Positions 42,659 through 50,609 of a stretch of DNA of 64,000 nucleotides are shown here, piece by piece. The position numbers and the translations under genes are program-made. Origin of the DNA: Streptomyces odontomachi (GTDB lineage: Bacteria; Actinomycetota; Actinomycetes; Streptomycetales; Streptomycetaceae); the NCBI RefSeq assembly GCF_024435355.1, contig NZ_JAMJWG010000001.1, forward strand, positions 868,001-932,000, in the 5' to 3' direction. Within the stretch, counting starts at the first letter, position 1, and the number at the start of each line of letters is the position of its first letter. The notes beneath the pieces were generated by a model, which ran no database searches, was not told where the DNA came from, and saw only the letters and a list, made by a program, of their open reading frames with translations.

Positions 42659-45148
42659 GTGGTCACCGACGGCTCGACGGGACGGGGAACGAGGGCGTTG
42701 CGTGCCGAAATCGCGTTGGAAGCACTGTCCGCCGATCTTGATACCCAGGCCTGGACTCGGGCCGTCATCGAGCAGGTGCTCGTCTTCACGGACACCGCCC
42801 TCGCGGCCGTCTACCTGCCGGACGAATCCGGCGACGAGCTACGCCTGGCCTGCTCGGCGGGCGTGCCGCGGACGCTGTACTCGATCGCCGACCGCTATCC
42901 GGCCGACGGCGACGCACCCGTGGCCGCCGCCCACCGCGCGGGCGCACCACTGTGGCTGACCGCGGACGACCTGACCCGGCAGGCACCCGCCGCCCTTCAG
43001 GAGGCGTGGAAGAGCAACGGTGCCCAGGAGAGTGCCGCCAAGGACATGTCCCTCGCGGTGCTGCCGCTGAGGGGGGAGCGGGCCGCACAGGGGTGCCTGC
43101 TGGTCGTGGGGGACGGCCCGGACGGCTTCGGCGCGGCGGACCGGCACCACCTGGAGGTGTTCGCCGCGGCCCTCGCCGACCGGCCCCCGCCACGCCCGCC
43201 CACCCTGCCCGCGCAGGACGGCTCCACCGCCGCCAGCAGCTTCACCCTGGCGATGGACTCCGGCCGGGTCGACGTCGACGACCAGGTGCTGGAGCTGTTC
43301 GGTCTCGACCGGGACGCCTTCGACGGCCGGGTGGAGACGCTGCTGGCGCAGACCGTGCCGGAGGACCTGCCCACCCTGATGTCCGTCGTCGAGCCCGGGC
43401 ACATGGCCATCGGCGACCGCGAGCTGGACTTCCGGATCCGGCGGCCGTCCGGCGAGCCGAAGTGGCTCAGGCTGCGCGGCCGGGTGCTGCCGCCCGACGA
43501 GGGCCTGCCGCCGCGCCTGCTGGGCACCGTCGTGGACACCTCCGACCTGCGCTCGCGCGCCGGCGACGTGTTCCGGGTGCAGCGGCTGGCGGCCGTGCTC
43601 GCCGCCGCCACCACCGTCCGTGACGTCGGCCAGGCCATCGTCACCGCCCTGCGGCACCCCCTGAAGGCCCATCGCGTCGCGCTCGCCGAGGTGGAGTCCG
43701 ACCGTCTGGTGGCCACCGTCCTCGATCCGCCCGAGCCGGAGGCCTGGCCCGAGGTGTGGCGCACCGAATGGCGCTCGGAGTGGCCCGACGCGCCCATCCG
43801 GGCGATGCCCACCGTGGCGTCGGCCCTCCAGGAGGGGCGGCTGGTGTTCCGGGCCGCCGGCGCGGAGCTGGAGCCCGCCCTCGCCGAGGTGGGCCCCGGT
43901 GGCCTGGCCGTGCTGCCGCTGCCCGCCGCCGGCCGCACCGTCGGCGTCTGCCTGATCGGCTGGGACGAGCCGCATGCGCCCGGGTCCGACGAGCGGGCCC
44001 TGCTGACCGCCGCCGCGACGCTCGCCGGCCAGGAACTGGTGCGGGTGCACGCCCTCGACGCGGAGCACGAACTCGTCGGCACGCTCCAGCGCACGCTGCT
44101 GCCGCGCAGCCTTCCCGACCTGCCCGGCGGGCGCGCCGAGGCCCGTTACCTGCCCACCACGGTCGGCCTCGAAGTGGGCGGCGACTGGTACGACGTCATT
44201 CCCAGGCCGGACAGCCATGTGGCCCTGGTCATCGGCGACGTCCAGGGCCACAACGCGGGCGCTGCCACCCTGATGGGCCAGATGCGCACCGCACTGCGTG
44301 CCTACGCCGTCGAGGGGCACCCGCCGGACGTGGTGGTGTCCCACGCCAACCGGCTGCTCGTGGGCATGGAGAGCGACCTCTTCGCCACCTGCGTCTATGT
44401 CGACGTCGACATGGAGGAGGGCACCGCCTGGTGCGTACGGGCCGGGCATCTGCCGCCCGTGCTGCGTCACCCGGACGGCAGGACGGAACTGGTGGAGACC
44501 GAGGGCGGCCCGCCCCTCGGCGTGCTCGCCGAGGCCGACTTCCCCATGACACCGCTCCGCCTCCAACCCGGCGCGCTGCTCGTCCTCACCACCGACGGTC
44601 TGGTCGAGTCGTCCGAACTCGACATCGACGACGGGCTGCGCCAGCTCTCGGCCACGCTCGGCCAGTGCGACCCCGCCCACCTCGGCCTGGTCGCCGACGC
44701 CCTGCTCGGCCGCGGCAACCGCAACGACGACGTTGCCCTGCTGCTGCTCCGCTACGACGGCATGGCGGTGCGCCCGCTGCGGGAGAGCTGGACCATCTGG
44801 CGGGTGCCGGAGGCGCCCCGGCACGCCCGCCGCTTCATCAAGCGCACCCTGCGCGCCTGGAACGTGACGCGTGAACTCGACACCGTCCTGCTGGTCGTCT
44901 CCGAACTGGTCACCAACGCCCTGGTGCACACCGACGGTCAGGTACGCCTCGAGCTGACCCTCATCAACAACCGGCTGCGGGTCGCCGTCACCGACGCGTC
45001 ACCGCGCACCCCCGTCAAACCGACCAGCATCGGCTGGGAGGCCACCGGTGGCCGCGGCATCCTCCTCGTGCAGGCCGTCTCGGACGCCTGGGGCACGCTG
45101 CCCGTCAGCGGCGGCAAACAGGTCTGGAGCGAGATCGAGGTGGGGTGA
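42659..45148 (+). CDS. Multidomain SpoIIE-type PP2C phosphatase with GAF, PAS and anti-sigma ATPase domains
   Basis: 829 residues. Order: GAF (about 20-175), PAS (about 185-300, with FRIRRPSGEPKWLRLRG and LLGTVVDTSDLRSR), second GAF (about 310-465), PP2C/SpoIIE phosphatase (about 475-690, with VGGDWYDVI, VIGDVQGHN and NRNDDVALLLLR, the Mn-binding acids) and a HATPase domain (about 705-829, with VVSELVTNALVHTDG and GGRGILLVQAVSDAWG). Fusing phosphatase and kinase-like ATPase in one chain allows both arms of a partner-switching module to be set by GAF/PAS inputs. GTG 42659 lacks a clear RBS; TTG 42698 is an alternative. Confidence 0.9.
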   Translation: MVTDGSTGRGTRALRAEIALEALSADLDTQAWTRAVIEQVLVFTDTALAAVYLPDESGDELRLACSAGVPRTLYSIADRYPADGDAPVAAAHRAGAPLWLTADDLTRQAPAALQEAWKSNGAQESAAKDMSLAVLPLRGERAAQGCLLVVGDGPDGFGAADRHHLEVFAAALADRPPPRPPTLPAQDGSTAASSFTLAMDSGRVDVDDQVLELFGLDRDAFDGRVETLLAQTVPEDLPTLMSVVEPGHMAIGDRELDFRIRRPSGEPKWLRLRGRVLPPDEGLPPRLLGTVVDTSDLRSRAGDVFRVQRLAAVLAAATTVRDVGQAIVTALRHPLKAHRVALAEVESDRLVATVLDPPEPEAWPEVWRTEWRSEWPDAPIRAMPTVASALQEGRLVFRAAGAELEPALAEVGPGGLAVLPLPAAGRTVGVCLIGWDEPHAPGSDERALLTAAATLAGQELVRVHALDAEHELVGTLQRTLLPRSLPDLPGGRAEARYLPTTVGLEVGGDWYDVIPRPDSHVALVIGDVQGHNAGAATLMGQMRTALRAYAVEGHPPDVVVSHANRLLVGMESDLFATCVYVDVDMEEGTAWCVRAGHLPPVLRHPDGRTELVETEGGPPLGVLAEADFPMTPLRLQPGALLVLTTDGLVESSELDIDDGLRQLSATLGQCDPAHLGLVADALLGRGNRNDDVALLLLRYDGMAVRPLRESWTIWRVPEAPRHARRFIKRTLRAWNVTRELDTVLLVVSELVTNALVHTDGQVRLELTLINNRLRVAVTDASPRTPVKPTSIGWEATGGRGILLVQAVSDAWGTLPVSGGKQVWSEIEVG

Positions 45149-45162
45149 ACGGCGCGTGCCGT

Positions 45163-45197
45163 GGCCGCCCGTGCCCCGGCCAGGGGCACGGGCGGCC
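45163..45197. terminator. Bidirectional terminator between convergent genes
   Basis: A perfect 15-bp stem (GGCCGCCCGTGCCCC at 45163-45177 with 45183-45197) and 5-nt loop GGCCA. It serves the phosphatase gene on the plus strand and the HIT gene on the minus strand. Confidence 0.8.
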
Positions 45198-45206
45198 GTC
45201 CCGACG

Positions 45207-45668
45207 TCACAGGCCCGAGCGCAGGCGCCCCACGAGCTCCGCCGCGTCCCGCGGTCCGCCGCGCGGCGCCTCGGGCCATTCGTCCACCCGCGTCCACCAG
45301 TAGGCCCGGGGCGTGCCGGGGTAGCGCGGCAGGAGGTGTACGTGCAGGTGGGGCACGTTGTCACCGATCACGGCCGCGTACACGTGCTCCGCGCCCGCAA
45401 CCTCGCGCAGCGCACGTGCCGCCGTTGCGTTCCAGCGCCCGACGCAGGCGGCTTCGTCGTCGGTCAGGTCGCCGAGCCCGGCAGCGTGCCGGCGTGGTTC
45501 CACCAGCAGGTGCCCCAGGTACACCTGCTTTGCCTGCCCCGGTGAGTCCGGGCAGACATGAGACACCACCACCAGCTCGTCCTCGTACACCGCTCCACCG
45601 GGCGTCAGCCCGATGTCCCGGTGCTTGCCGCAGACGAAGCAGTCCGCCGAACCACCCTGATCCGCCAT
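45207..45668 (-). CDS. HIT family hydrolase
   Basis: 153 residues; the histidine triad is HLHVHLLPRY. FVCGKHRD at the N terminus suggests a Cys-containing metal site as in other HIT proteins. Hydrolyses or transfers nucleotidyl groups (AMP-lysine, dinucleotide polyphosphate or similar). ATG 45668 starts MADQGGSADC. Monocistronic between the terminator and the tRNA locus. Confidence 0.9.
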   Translation of the reverse strand: MADQGGSADCFVCGKHRDIGLTPGGAVYEDELVVVSHVCPDSPGQAKQVYLGHLLVEPRRHAAGLGDLTDDEAACVGRWNATAARALREVAGAEHVYAAVIGDNVPHLHVHLLPRYPGTPRAYWWTRVDEWPEAPRGGPRDAAELVGRLRSGL

Positions 45669-45892
45669 GGACCTGATGGTGGCTGACCGGTGGGCACGCC
45701 ACCACCGTTTTCGACGGGAACGGCGGGGCGGTGGCCGGGCGATCCGTGCCGGCGAGCGCAGGTGGCAGGTGTTCACCGTCCGGGTTTCCAGCGGTGTCAG
45801 GCGCGGGTCAGCGATCCGTCATCGGGTCCGGGCACCATGGTGGTCAACGGAACCGGGGGAGGCCGAAGGCGGGCCGCACCAGGCGGTTCCCC

Positions 45893-45980
45893 GGAGAGGT
45901 ACCCGAAGTGGCCCAACAGGGTCCGGGATTCGCGTCCCGGTCGGGTTCTGCCCGCGCAGGTTCGAATCCTGCCCTCTCCG
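45893..45980 (+). tRNA. Class-II (long variable arm) tRNA-like gene with an 8-nt anticodon loop
   Basis: An 88-nt cloverleaf folds cleanly: 7-bp acceptor GGAGAGG/CCTCTCC, T8-A9, D-stem CCC/GGG with GTGG in the loop, a variable arm CGGG-TTCTG-CCCG, T-arm GCAGG-TTCGAAT-CCTGC and G73. Class II plus G73 is serine-like. The anticodon stem CCGGG/CCCGG encloses ATTCGCGT, eight nucleotides instead of seven (or six with an extra A-T pair). Depending on which T is U33, the anticodon reads TCG or CGC, neither of which is a Ser, Leu, Tyr or Sec anticodon. CCA is not encoded. A strong terminator follows 4 nt later, so the gene looks functional rather than decayed. Confidence 0.7.
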
Positions 45981-45984
45981 CTGC

Positions 45985-46018
45985 GCGGCCGGTCACCGAA
46001 GTGTCGGTGGCCGGCCGC
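45985..46018. terminator. Strong bidirectional terminator after the tRNA gene
   Basis: A 15-bp stem (GCGGCCGGTCACCGA at 45985-45999 with 46004-46018, one G-T pair) and 4-nt loop AGTG. It ends the tRNA transcript and, on the other strand, the xylanase transcript, whose stop codon is at 46053. Confidence 0.8.
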
Positions 46019-46052
46019 TCGGTGTCTGCCGACAGGTATGCGGCAGGGGTTC

Positions 46053-47354
46053 CTACTGGGTCACGAAGGTCGTCACGCTCTGAGCGGGAAGGCTGCCTGT
46101 GAAGGAGCCGTTCGACACGCTGATCCCGGCCTGGGACGCGACGTTCCTGCTGGAGTCCGTCAGCCAGGACGCGACGCTGGACGCCGTGCTGTTCGACAGG
46201 CTGAACTGCTGGCTGACCGTCGAGGAGTTCTTGTTGATGGCGACGATGACGATCTGGGAATTGGCGCCCTTGTATGCCGAGACGTAGACGTTCGACTGGG
46301 GGTTCGCGGTCACGTTGATCCGCACGGCACCGGGGCGGACGAACTTCGAGAACTGCGCCATGTTGGCGCCGCGCTTGCTGATCTGCCCGTCCTCCCGCAT
46401 GGGGCCGTAGCTGCGCCGGATGTACCACCACACGTACGCCTGGAACTCGGCGTCCACCATGGCGTGGTGGATGTGCTCACTCACGTCGAGCGCCTCGGGC
46501 CAGGCGTCCGCCGAACTGCTGCTGTTGGGGTAGTAGACCTCGGTCATCCAGAGTTCCTTGCCCGCGCCCTTCTGCTGGAAGAGGGGGTAGGGGAAGTTTC
46601 CGTACGAGGTGCCGTAAAGGTGGGCCCCGAGAATGTCCATGTTGGCGAGTGCGGCCGAGTCGTTGAGAATCGGGTCGGACATGCTCTTCACGTACTGGAA
46701 CGACTCCGGTGCGATGACCTTGGTGTTGATCGAGCCGGCGTTGTTCTTGAGGAAGTTGACTATCTCGGTGGACGTCCATGACGTCCAGTCGTTCGCATAG
46801 TCGGGCTCGTTCTGCACCGAGACGGCATACAGGTTGACGCCGTTGTTCTTCATGTACGTGGTGAAGTCGTTCAGGTGCTGCGCATAGGCGGCGTACGAGC
46901 TGTACTTCAGCCGCTTGCGGCCGGAGACGGTCTCCGTCATCGAAGAGGGGGGATTCCACGGCGAGGCGAAGACGATCGCCCCGAGCGCGGCTGCACGCTG
47001 CGCCGTCGCCACCTCCTTGCTCCAGTTCGACTGGTCCTCGTCGATGTGGATGCGCAGGATGGAGAATCCCAGTTGCCCCGTGCCGTTGCCGAATGCCGTG
47101 TCTCTCTGGGCGGCTGTCAGGTCGCTGATCCAGACCGGGTGGTTCATGCCACCGAAGCCCCGGATCGTCTGCCGCACCGCCGACGGGTCGACTACCACCG
47201 TGGCGGCCGCCGCGGACGGTGCTCCGGATGCCGCCCTGGCCGGGGTCGCGGCCAGGACGGGGAGCGCACCCATCGCGGCCAGGACGGACCTGCGACGTGC
47301 GTGTCCCGACCCGCTGGCTCCGTCGGCCGTGGATTCATTTCGATGTGACGCCAT
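46053..47354 (-). CDS. xynC: Secreted GH30 glucuronoxylanase (XynC-like)
   Basis: Cleaves glucuronoxylan at positions set by 4-O-methylglucuronic acid side chains. 433 residues; the signal peptide has a twin-arginine region (HARRRSVLAAMGALPVL, ending ATPARA). The catalytic barrel plus beta-side domain follow XynC closely: IRGFGGMNHPVWISDLTAAQ, SILRIHIDEDQSNW, VFASPWNPPSSM, SVQNEPDY (acid/base Glu), GAHLYGTSYG, LWMTEVYYPNS (nucleophile Glu), YVWWYIRRSYGPMREDG and LPAQSVTTFV at the C terminus. ATG 47354 is preceded by AGAGGTGGGATA. A perfect CebR-type operator lies about 100 bp upstream, so expression is probably tied to cellobiose sensing. Confidence 0.94.
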   Translation of the reverse strand: MASHRNESTADGASGSGHARRRSVLAAMGALPVLAATPARAASGAPSAAAATVVVDPSAVRQTIRGFGGMNHPVWISDLTAAQRDTAFGNGTGQLGFSILRIHIDEDQSNWSKEVATAQRAAALGAIVFASPWNPPSSMTETVSGRKRLKYSSYAAYAQHLNDFTTYMKNNGVNLYAVSVQNEPDYANDWTSWTSTEIVNFLKNNAGSINTKVIAPESFQYVKSMSDPILNDSAALANMDILGAHLYGTSYGNFPYPLFQQKGAGKELWMTEVYYPNSSSSADAWPEALDVSEHIHHAMVDAEFQAYVWWYIRRSYGPMREDGQISKRGANMAQFSKFVRPGAVRINVTANPQSNVYVSAYKGANSQIVIVAINKNSSTVSQQFSLSNSTASSVASWLTDSSRNVASQAGISVSNGSFTGSLPAQSVTTFVTQ

Positions 47355-47430
47355 TATCCCACCTCTTGGACGTTGGTATTGCCCTGAACCCTCTCGATTC
47401 CACTGCCTGGTTGACGTTGTTCCGCCTGCC

Positions 47431-47440
47431 TCACCTCCTT
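47431..47440 (-). promoter_or_regulatory. Perfect Shine-Dalgarno complement in the xynC leader
   Basis: Minus strand AAGGAGGTGA, 77 bp before the xynC start, with no ATG, GTG or TTG at proper spacing. A frame reading through this site ends in TAA overlapping the xynC ATG (TAATG). Identical decamer at 32957-32966. Confidence 0.35.
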
Positions 47441-47452
47441 GCGATTCAATTA

Positions 47453-47466
47453 TGGGAGCGCTCCCA
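47453..47466. promoter_or_regulatory. CebR-type operator upstream of xynC
   Basis: TGGGAGCGCTCCCA, the exact 14-bp palindrome recognised by the cellobiose repressor CebR in Streptomyces. It is extended to 16 bp by A-T, and outer arms GATTCAA (47443-47449) and TTGAATC (47469-47475) add symmetry. On the minus strand CATAAT overlaps its edge and is a plausible -10, so binding would block the xynC promoter. No cebR gene lies in the window. Confidence 0.85.
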
Positions 47467-47740
47467 TTTTGAATCGGAGCGTTCCTTTGTGGCGGTGCGC
47501 ATTTCCGGTGTTGCCCGGACCCGGCCTTCGTGATGCCGGAAAGTCCGTCTTGGGGGCTGGGTGCCCGCACAAGGGCGTTCAGCATGGTGAACGGTGTGCA
47601 TGATGCTGAGCGGTGGCACCGTAACGGCCCAACTCGCCACCGTCAATACGTCCCCCCATGGGCAGCGCGGGGTGGCGCAGGCGAGAGGCTCCCTTGTAGC
47701 GTCCCCGACGTGGGACCACGGTGCAGACCTGGCAGCAGCA

Positions 47741-48481
47741 GTGCAGCCGGCAGAGGGTGAAGAACCGCTGTCCGGCGGGCGGATCACGTGTGGCGTCGTG
47801 CGTGTCGGCGACACCGTTCGACGGCCGGTGACAGCGAGGTCCGCGTTCGTCGCCGAACTGCTCGGGCACCTCGAATCGCACGGTTTCGCCGGTGCACCGC
47901 GCTACCTCGGGCTCGACGACCGTGGCCGCGACACCTTCAGCTACGTGCCCGGATGGGTACCCGCCAGGTTTCGGACCTGGAGCCGTTCTCAGGTCGCCGC
48001 CGCCGGCGCACTCCTGCGATCACTCCACGAGGCCACCCGCGACAGCCGCCTTGCCGGAGCCCATCCGGTGGTGTGCCACCACGATCCGGGACCGAACAAC
48101 GTCGTCTTCCGCGACGACCGCCCCGTGGCCTTCATCGACTTCGACACGGCGGCGCCCGGCCATCCCCTGGAAGACCTCGGCTACCTGGCCTGGACGTGGT
48201 GCGTCTCGTCCAGGCCACAGGCCCCACCGGTGCAGGCACAGGCCGCCCGGGTGCGGATCCTCGCCGACGCCTACGAACTCGACCGTCCCGACCGGGCCGC
48301 TCTCGTCGACGCCATGCTCGACCGCCAGATGCGCAACGCCGGCTGGTGGCGCCGGCAGCTCGACGCTCCCCGGCCGCGCGTGGCCGACGGCGAACTGATC
48401 CTCTCCCGCATCGCATGGTCGCTGCGCGAGCACCGGCACACCGCCGCCCACCGCCTTGTCTTCGCCACGGCGCTGCGCTGA
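47741..48481 (+). CDS. Aminoglycoside/choline phosphotransferase-like kinase
   Basis: Protein-kinase-fold phosphotransferase, about 246 residues from GTG 47741; the open frame reaches 47594 but the earlier part lacks similarity, so the start is uncertain. The catalytic loop CHHDPGPNNVVF (H-x-D-x4-N) and the metal-binding FIDFDTAAPG are intact; VVRVGDTVRRP is the N-lobe beginning. Family members phosphorylate small alcohols or amino sugars, and some confer antibiotic resistance; nothing specifies the substrate. Confidence 0.82.
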   Translation: MQPAEGEEPLSGGRITCGVVRVGDTVRRPVTARSAFVAELLGHLESHGFAGAPRYLGLDDRGRDTFSYVPGWVPARFRTWSRSQVAAAGALLRSLHEATRDSRLAGAHPVVCHHDPGPNNVVFRDDRPVAFIDFDTAAPGHPLEDLGYLAWTWCVSSRPQAPPVQAQAARVRILADAYELDRPDRAALVDAMLDRQMRNAGWWRRQLDAPRPRVADGELILSRIAWSLREHRHTAAHRLVFATALR

Positions 48482-48569
48482 CGCCACCATGTCGTCCCCG
48501 GCCCATGACCACGGTTCATGGCTACGGGGTTCGTGACTACGGTGCATGGCCACGTCATGAGACGGTCCG
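48482..48569. repeat. Degenerate short repeats between two genes
   Basis: Imperfect copies of a CATGGCTACGG-like unit (CCATGACCACGG, TTCATGGCTACGG, TTCGTGACTACGG, GCATGGCCACG) run across 48505-48556. Probably slippage-derived; no function evident. Confidence 0.35.
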
Positions 48570-48581
48570 GTGGTGTCGGAG

Positions 48582-48998
48582 ATGCCGGAGATGATGAGCG
48601 GGGTGGCGGCGGCCTTGGCTGGGGCTTCGTCCCCTTCGTGGGCGCAGCGTGTTCGTGCCGGGCAGGACCTGGCTTCCTGCGCTGAGGTTCCCGAGGCAGC
48701 CGAAGCGTTGCTGAGGCTGTTGCTGGACGTCGAGGACACGGCCGTGACGCGCCGGACCGCCGAGGCCCTGGTCCGGGTGGGTTCGCTCGCCGCCGTCCGG
48801 CTCCTCGCACGAGCGGTGGCCGACGCCGACGACAATCATGCCGACTGGCTGGAGACCGGGGTGGGTGACGCACGCGCGGGAGAGCGGGGTGTGCCGGACA
48901 TCGCGCCCGTCTGCGGGCAACTCGCTCACGACCCGGACGAAGCCGTTCGTCGGGGTGCCGCGGAGATCTCCGCATGGGCGGACGACATGAGCGGGTGA
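48582..48998 (+). CDS. HEAT-repeat-like protein
   Basis: About 138 residues, all helical, with two HEAT-like units: AEVPEAAEALLRLLLDVED-TAVTRRTAEALVRVGSLAAVRLLARAV and the closing CGQLAHDPDEAVRRGAAEISAWA. Such proteins are binding scaffolds. GGAG precedes the ATG at 48591 closely, so that start is also possible. It converges on the rho paralogue with only 22 bp between stop codons. Confidence 0.7.
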   Translation: MPEMMSGVAAALAGASSPSWAQRVRAGQDLASCAEVPEAAEALLRLLLDVEDTAVTRRTAEALVRVGSLAAVRLLARAVADADDNHADWLETGVGDARAGERGVPDIAPVCGQLAHDPDEAVRRGAAEISAWADDMSG

Positions 48999-49020
48999 CG
49001 CGGGCTGTACGGGCATCCGC

Positions 49021-50193
49021 TCAGGCGCCGGGCACCGTGCGGTGGACCTGGCGCAGGAATGCGGCGTTGTCCGGGGTGTTGCGGATCTTGTCCAGCAGGA
49101 CCGGCAGGCTCGGGTGCCCGTCCTGGGCCGACAGGGCGCGCCGTAGGCCCCGCACGGCGGTCAGTTCGTGCGGTGGGACCAGCAACTCCTCGCGCCGGGT
49201 GCCGGAGCCGGCGATGTCGACGGCCGGGAAGACGCGCTTGTCGGCCTGGGCGCGGTCGAGCCGCAGCTCCATGTTGCCGGTGCTCTTGAGCTCTTCGAAG
49301 TAGTAGTCGTCGGCGCGCGATCCGGTCTCGACCAGTGCCGTGGCGAGGATGGTCAGCGACCCGCCTTCCTCCGTGAGCCTGGCCGCTCCGAACAACCGCT
49401 TGGGCCCGAGCAGGGCGGCCGCGTCCACCCCGCCGCTGAGGGTGCGCCCGCCTGCCGCGGCCGCGTTGTTGTGGGCCCGGCACAACCGGGTCAGGGAGTC
49501 CAGCAGGATGACGACGTCACGGCCCTGTTCGACGAGGCGTTTGGCGCGTTCCACCGCGAGTTCGGCGAGCGCGATGTGTTCTTTGGCGGCCCGGTCGAAG
49601 GTCGAGGCGAGTACGTCGCCGCGTACCCGGCGGGTCATGTCGGTGACTTCCTCGGGACGTTCGTCGAGCAGCACCACCATCAGGTGGCACTCCGGGTGGT
49701 TGGCGGCGATCGCGTCGGCGATCTGCTGGAGCAGCACCGTCTTGCCGGTGCGGGGTGGCGCCACGATCAGTCCACGCTGCCCTTTGCCCACCGGTGCGAG
49801 CAGGTCGACCACGCGCGGGGTGAGTACTCCGCCGGGAGCTTCGAGCCTGAGCCGCTCGTGGGGGTGCAGGGGGGTGAGGGAGTGGAAGTGCGGCCGGCCG
49901 CGCTGCTGCTGCACCGGGCGGCCGTTGACGAGTTCCACCTGCGCCAGCGCACGGGCTCCCGCGCGTTCTCCCACGATCAGGTCGCCCTTGCGCAGGTCGA
50001 GGCGGCGGATCTGGGCGGCGGGCACCTGCACGTCGTCGGGCGCCGGCAGGAGCGCGGGCCCGCGCAGCAGTCCCTGCCCGTTCCTGGTGATGTCGAGGAT
50101 GCCGCCGATCTGCTCGGTGTGGGCGGTCGTGTCGGGTGCGTGTCGGTCGTGTGGCCGGTGCTGGGTAGAGGGTGGTTCGAGTGTGGTGGTCAT
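49021..50193 (-). CDS. rho: Transcription termination factor Rho, short paralogue
   Basis: 390 residues. The N-terminal RNA-binding cold-shock fold is present (GGILDITRNGQGLLRG, DVQVPAAQIRRLDLRKGD), followed by the RecA-like motor: P-loop PPRTGKTVLLQQ, VVLLDERPEEVTDM, Walker B VILLDSLTRLCRAHN, Q-loop GRTLSGGVDAAAL, R-loop and arginine finger region ARLTEEGGSLTILATALVETGSRAD and STGNMELRLDR. It lacks the long basic/acidic N-terminal extension that makes the main actinobacterial Rho about 680-700 residues, so this is a second, compact Rho. ATG 50193 has AAAGGA upstream. The leader is C-rich and G-poor on the mRNA, which would suit autogenous Rho-dependent attenuation. Confidence 0.9.
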   Translation of the reverse strand: MTTTLEPPSTQHRPHDRHAPDTTAHTEQIGGILDITRNGQGLLRGPALLPAPDDVQVPAAQIRRLDLRKGDLIVGERAGARALAQVELVNGRPVQQQRGRPHFHSLTPLHPHERLRLEAPGGVLTPRVVDLLAPVGKGQRGLIVAPPRTGKTVLLQQIADAIAANHPECHLMVVLLDERPEEVTDMTRRVRGDVLASTFDRAAKEHIALAELAVERAKRLVEQGRDVVILLDSLTRLCRAHNNAAAAGGRTLSGGVDAAALLGPKRLFGAARLTEEGGSLTILATALVETGSRADDYYFEELKSTGNMELRLDRAQADKRVFPAVDIAGSGTRREELLVPPHELTAVRGLRRALSAQDGHPSLPVLLDKIRNTPDNAAFLRQVHRTVPGA

Positions 50194-50260
50194 GCTGGTG
50201 GTCCTTTCGGGACGGATGTGTGGGTGGGGCGGGGTTCGCTCTGGCGGACGGACGGCCCGG

Positions 50261-50288
50261 AGCAGGGAGCAGGGAGCAGGGAGCAGGG
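50261..50288. repeat. Four tandem 7-bp repeats in the rho leader
   Basis: AGCAGGG is repeated four times without change (50261, 50268, 50275, 50282) inside a purine-rich stretch that runs to about 50308. In rho mRNA this is CCCUGCU repeated, C-rich and G-poor. Confidence 0.85.
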
Positions 50289-50588
50289 AGAGACGAGAGG
50301 GGAGAGGCGAGTGCCGAGGGCAGCCCGAGGCCGGCGGCCGTGCTGCCGCGCCCGTCGGCGGGCGGGGGCACGTCAGCGGGCCGGACGGCGCCACGCGGGC
50401 GGCGTAGGGGCCTCGACGGAGGCCGGTGCGCCGCCGGACGGTTGGCACGGTGCCGTGAGCGTCCGGGGGCGTGGTGCGGTGGCCTGCCCGTGCGCCGTTC
50501 GGCGCGTCAACTGCCGCGCACCGGGCCGTGGCAGACCGTCGAGCGGCCCATGGCCGCTCGGTGCACCGACGGCAGTGCGTCGGTTGTC

Positions 50589-50609
50589 CGTATCGGAGAG
50601 CCCGATACG
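50589..50609. promoter_or_regulatory. CGTATCGG inverted repeat in the rho upstream region
   Basis: CGTATCGG (50589-50596) and CCGATACG (50602-50609) with a 5-bp spacer. The half-site CGATACGG occurs twice more, near 50693 and near 50777, so the region holds four copies of a GATACG core in about 190 bp. Possibly an operator array. Confidence 0.45.

Noticed and set aside
45893..45980. The tRNA as an attachment site of an integrated element
   Set aside because: No integrase, no repeated tRNA 3' end and no foreign-looking composition on either side.
50261..50288. The tandem 7-bp repeats as a CRISPR array or iteron origin
   Set aside because: Units are contiguous without spacers and only 28 bp in total; there are no cas or replication genes.
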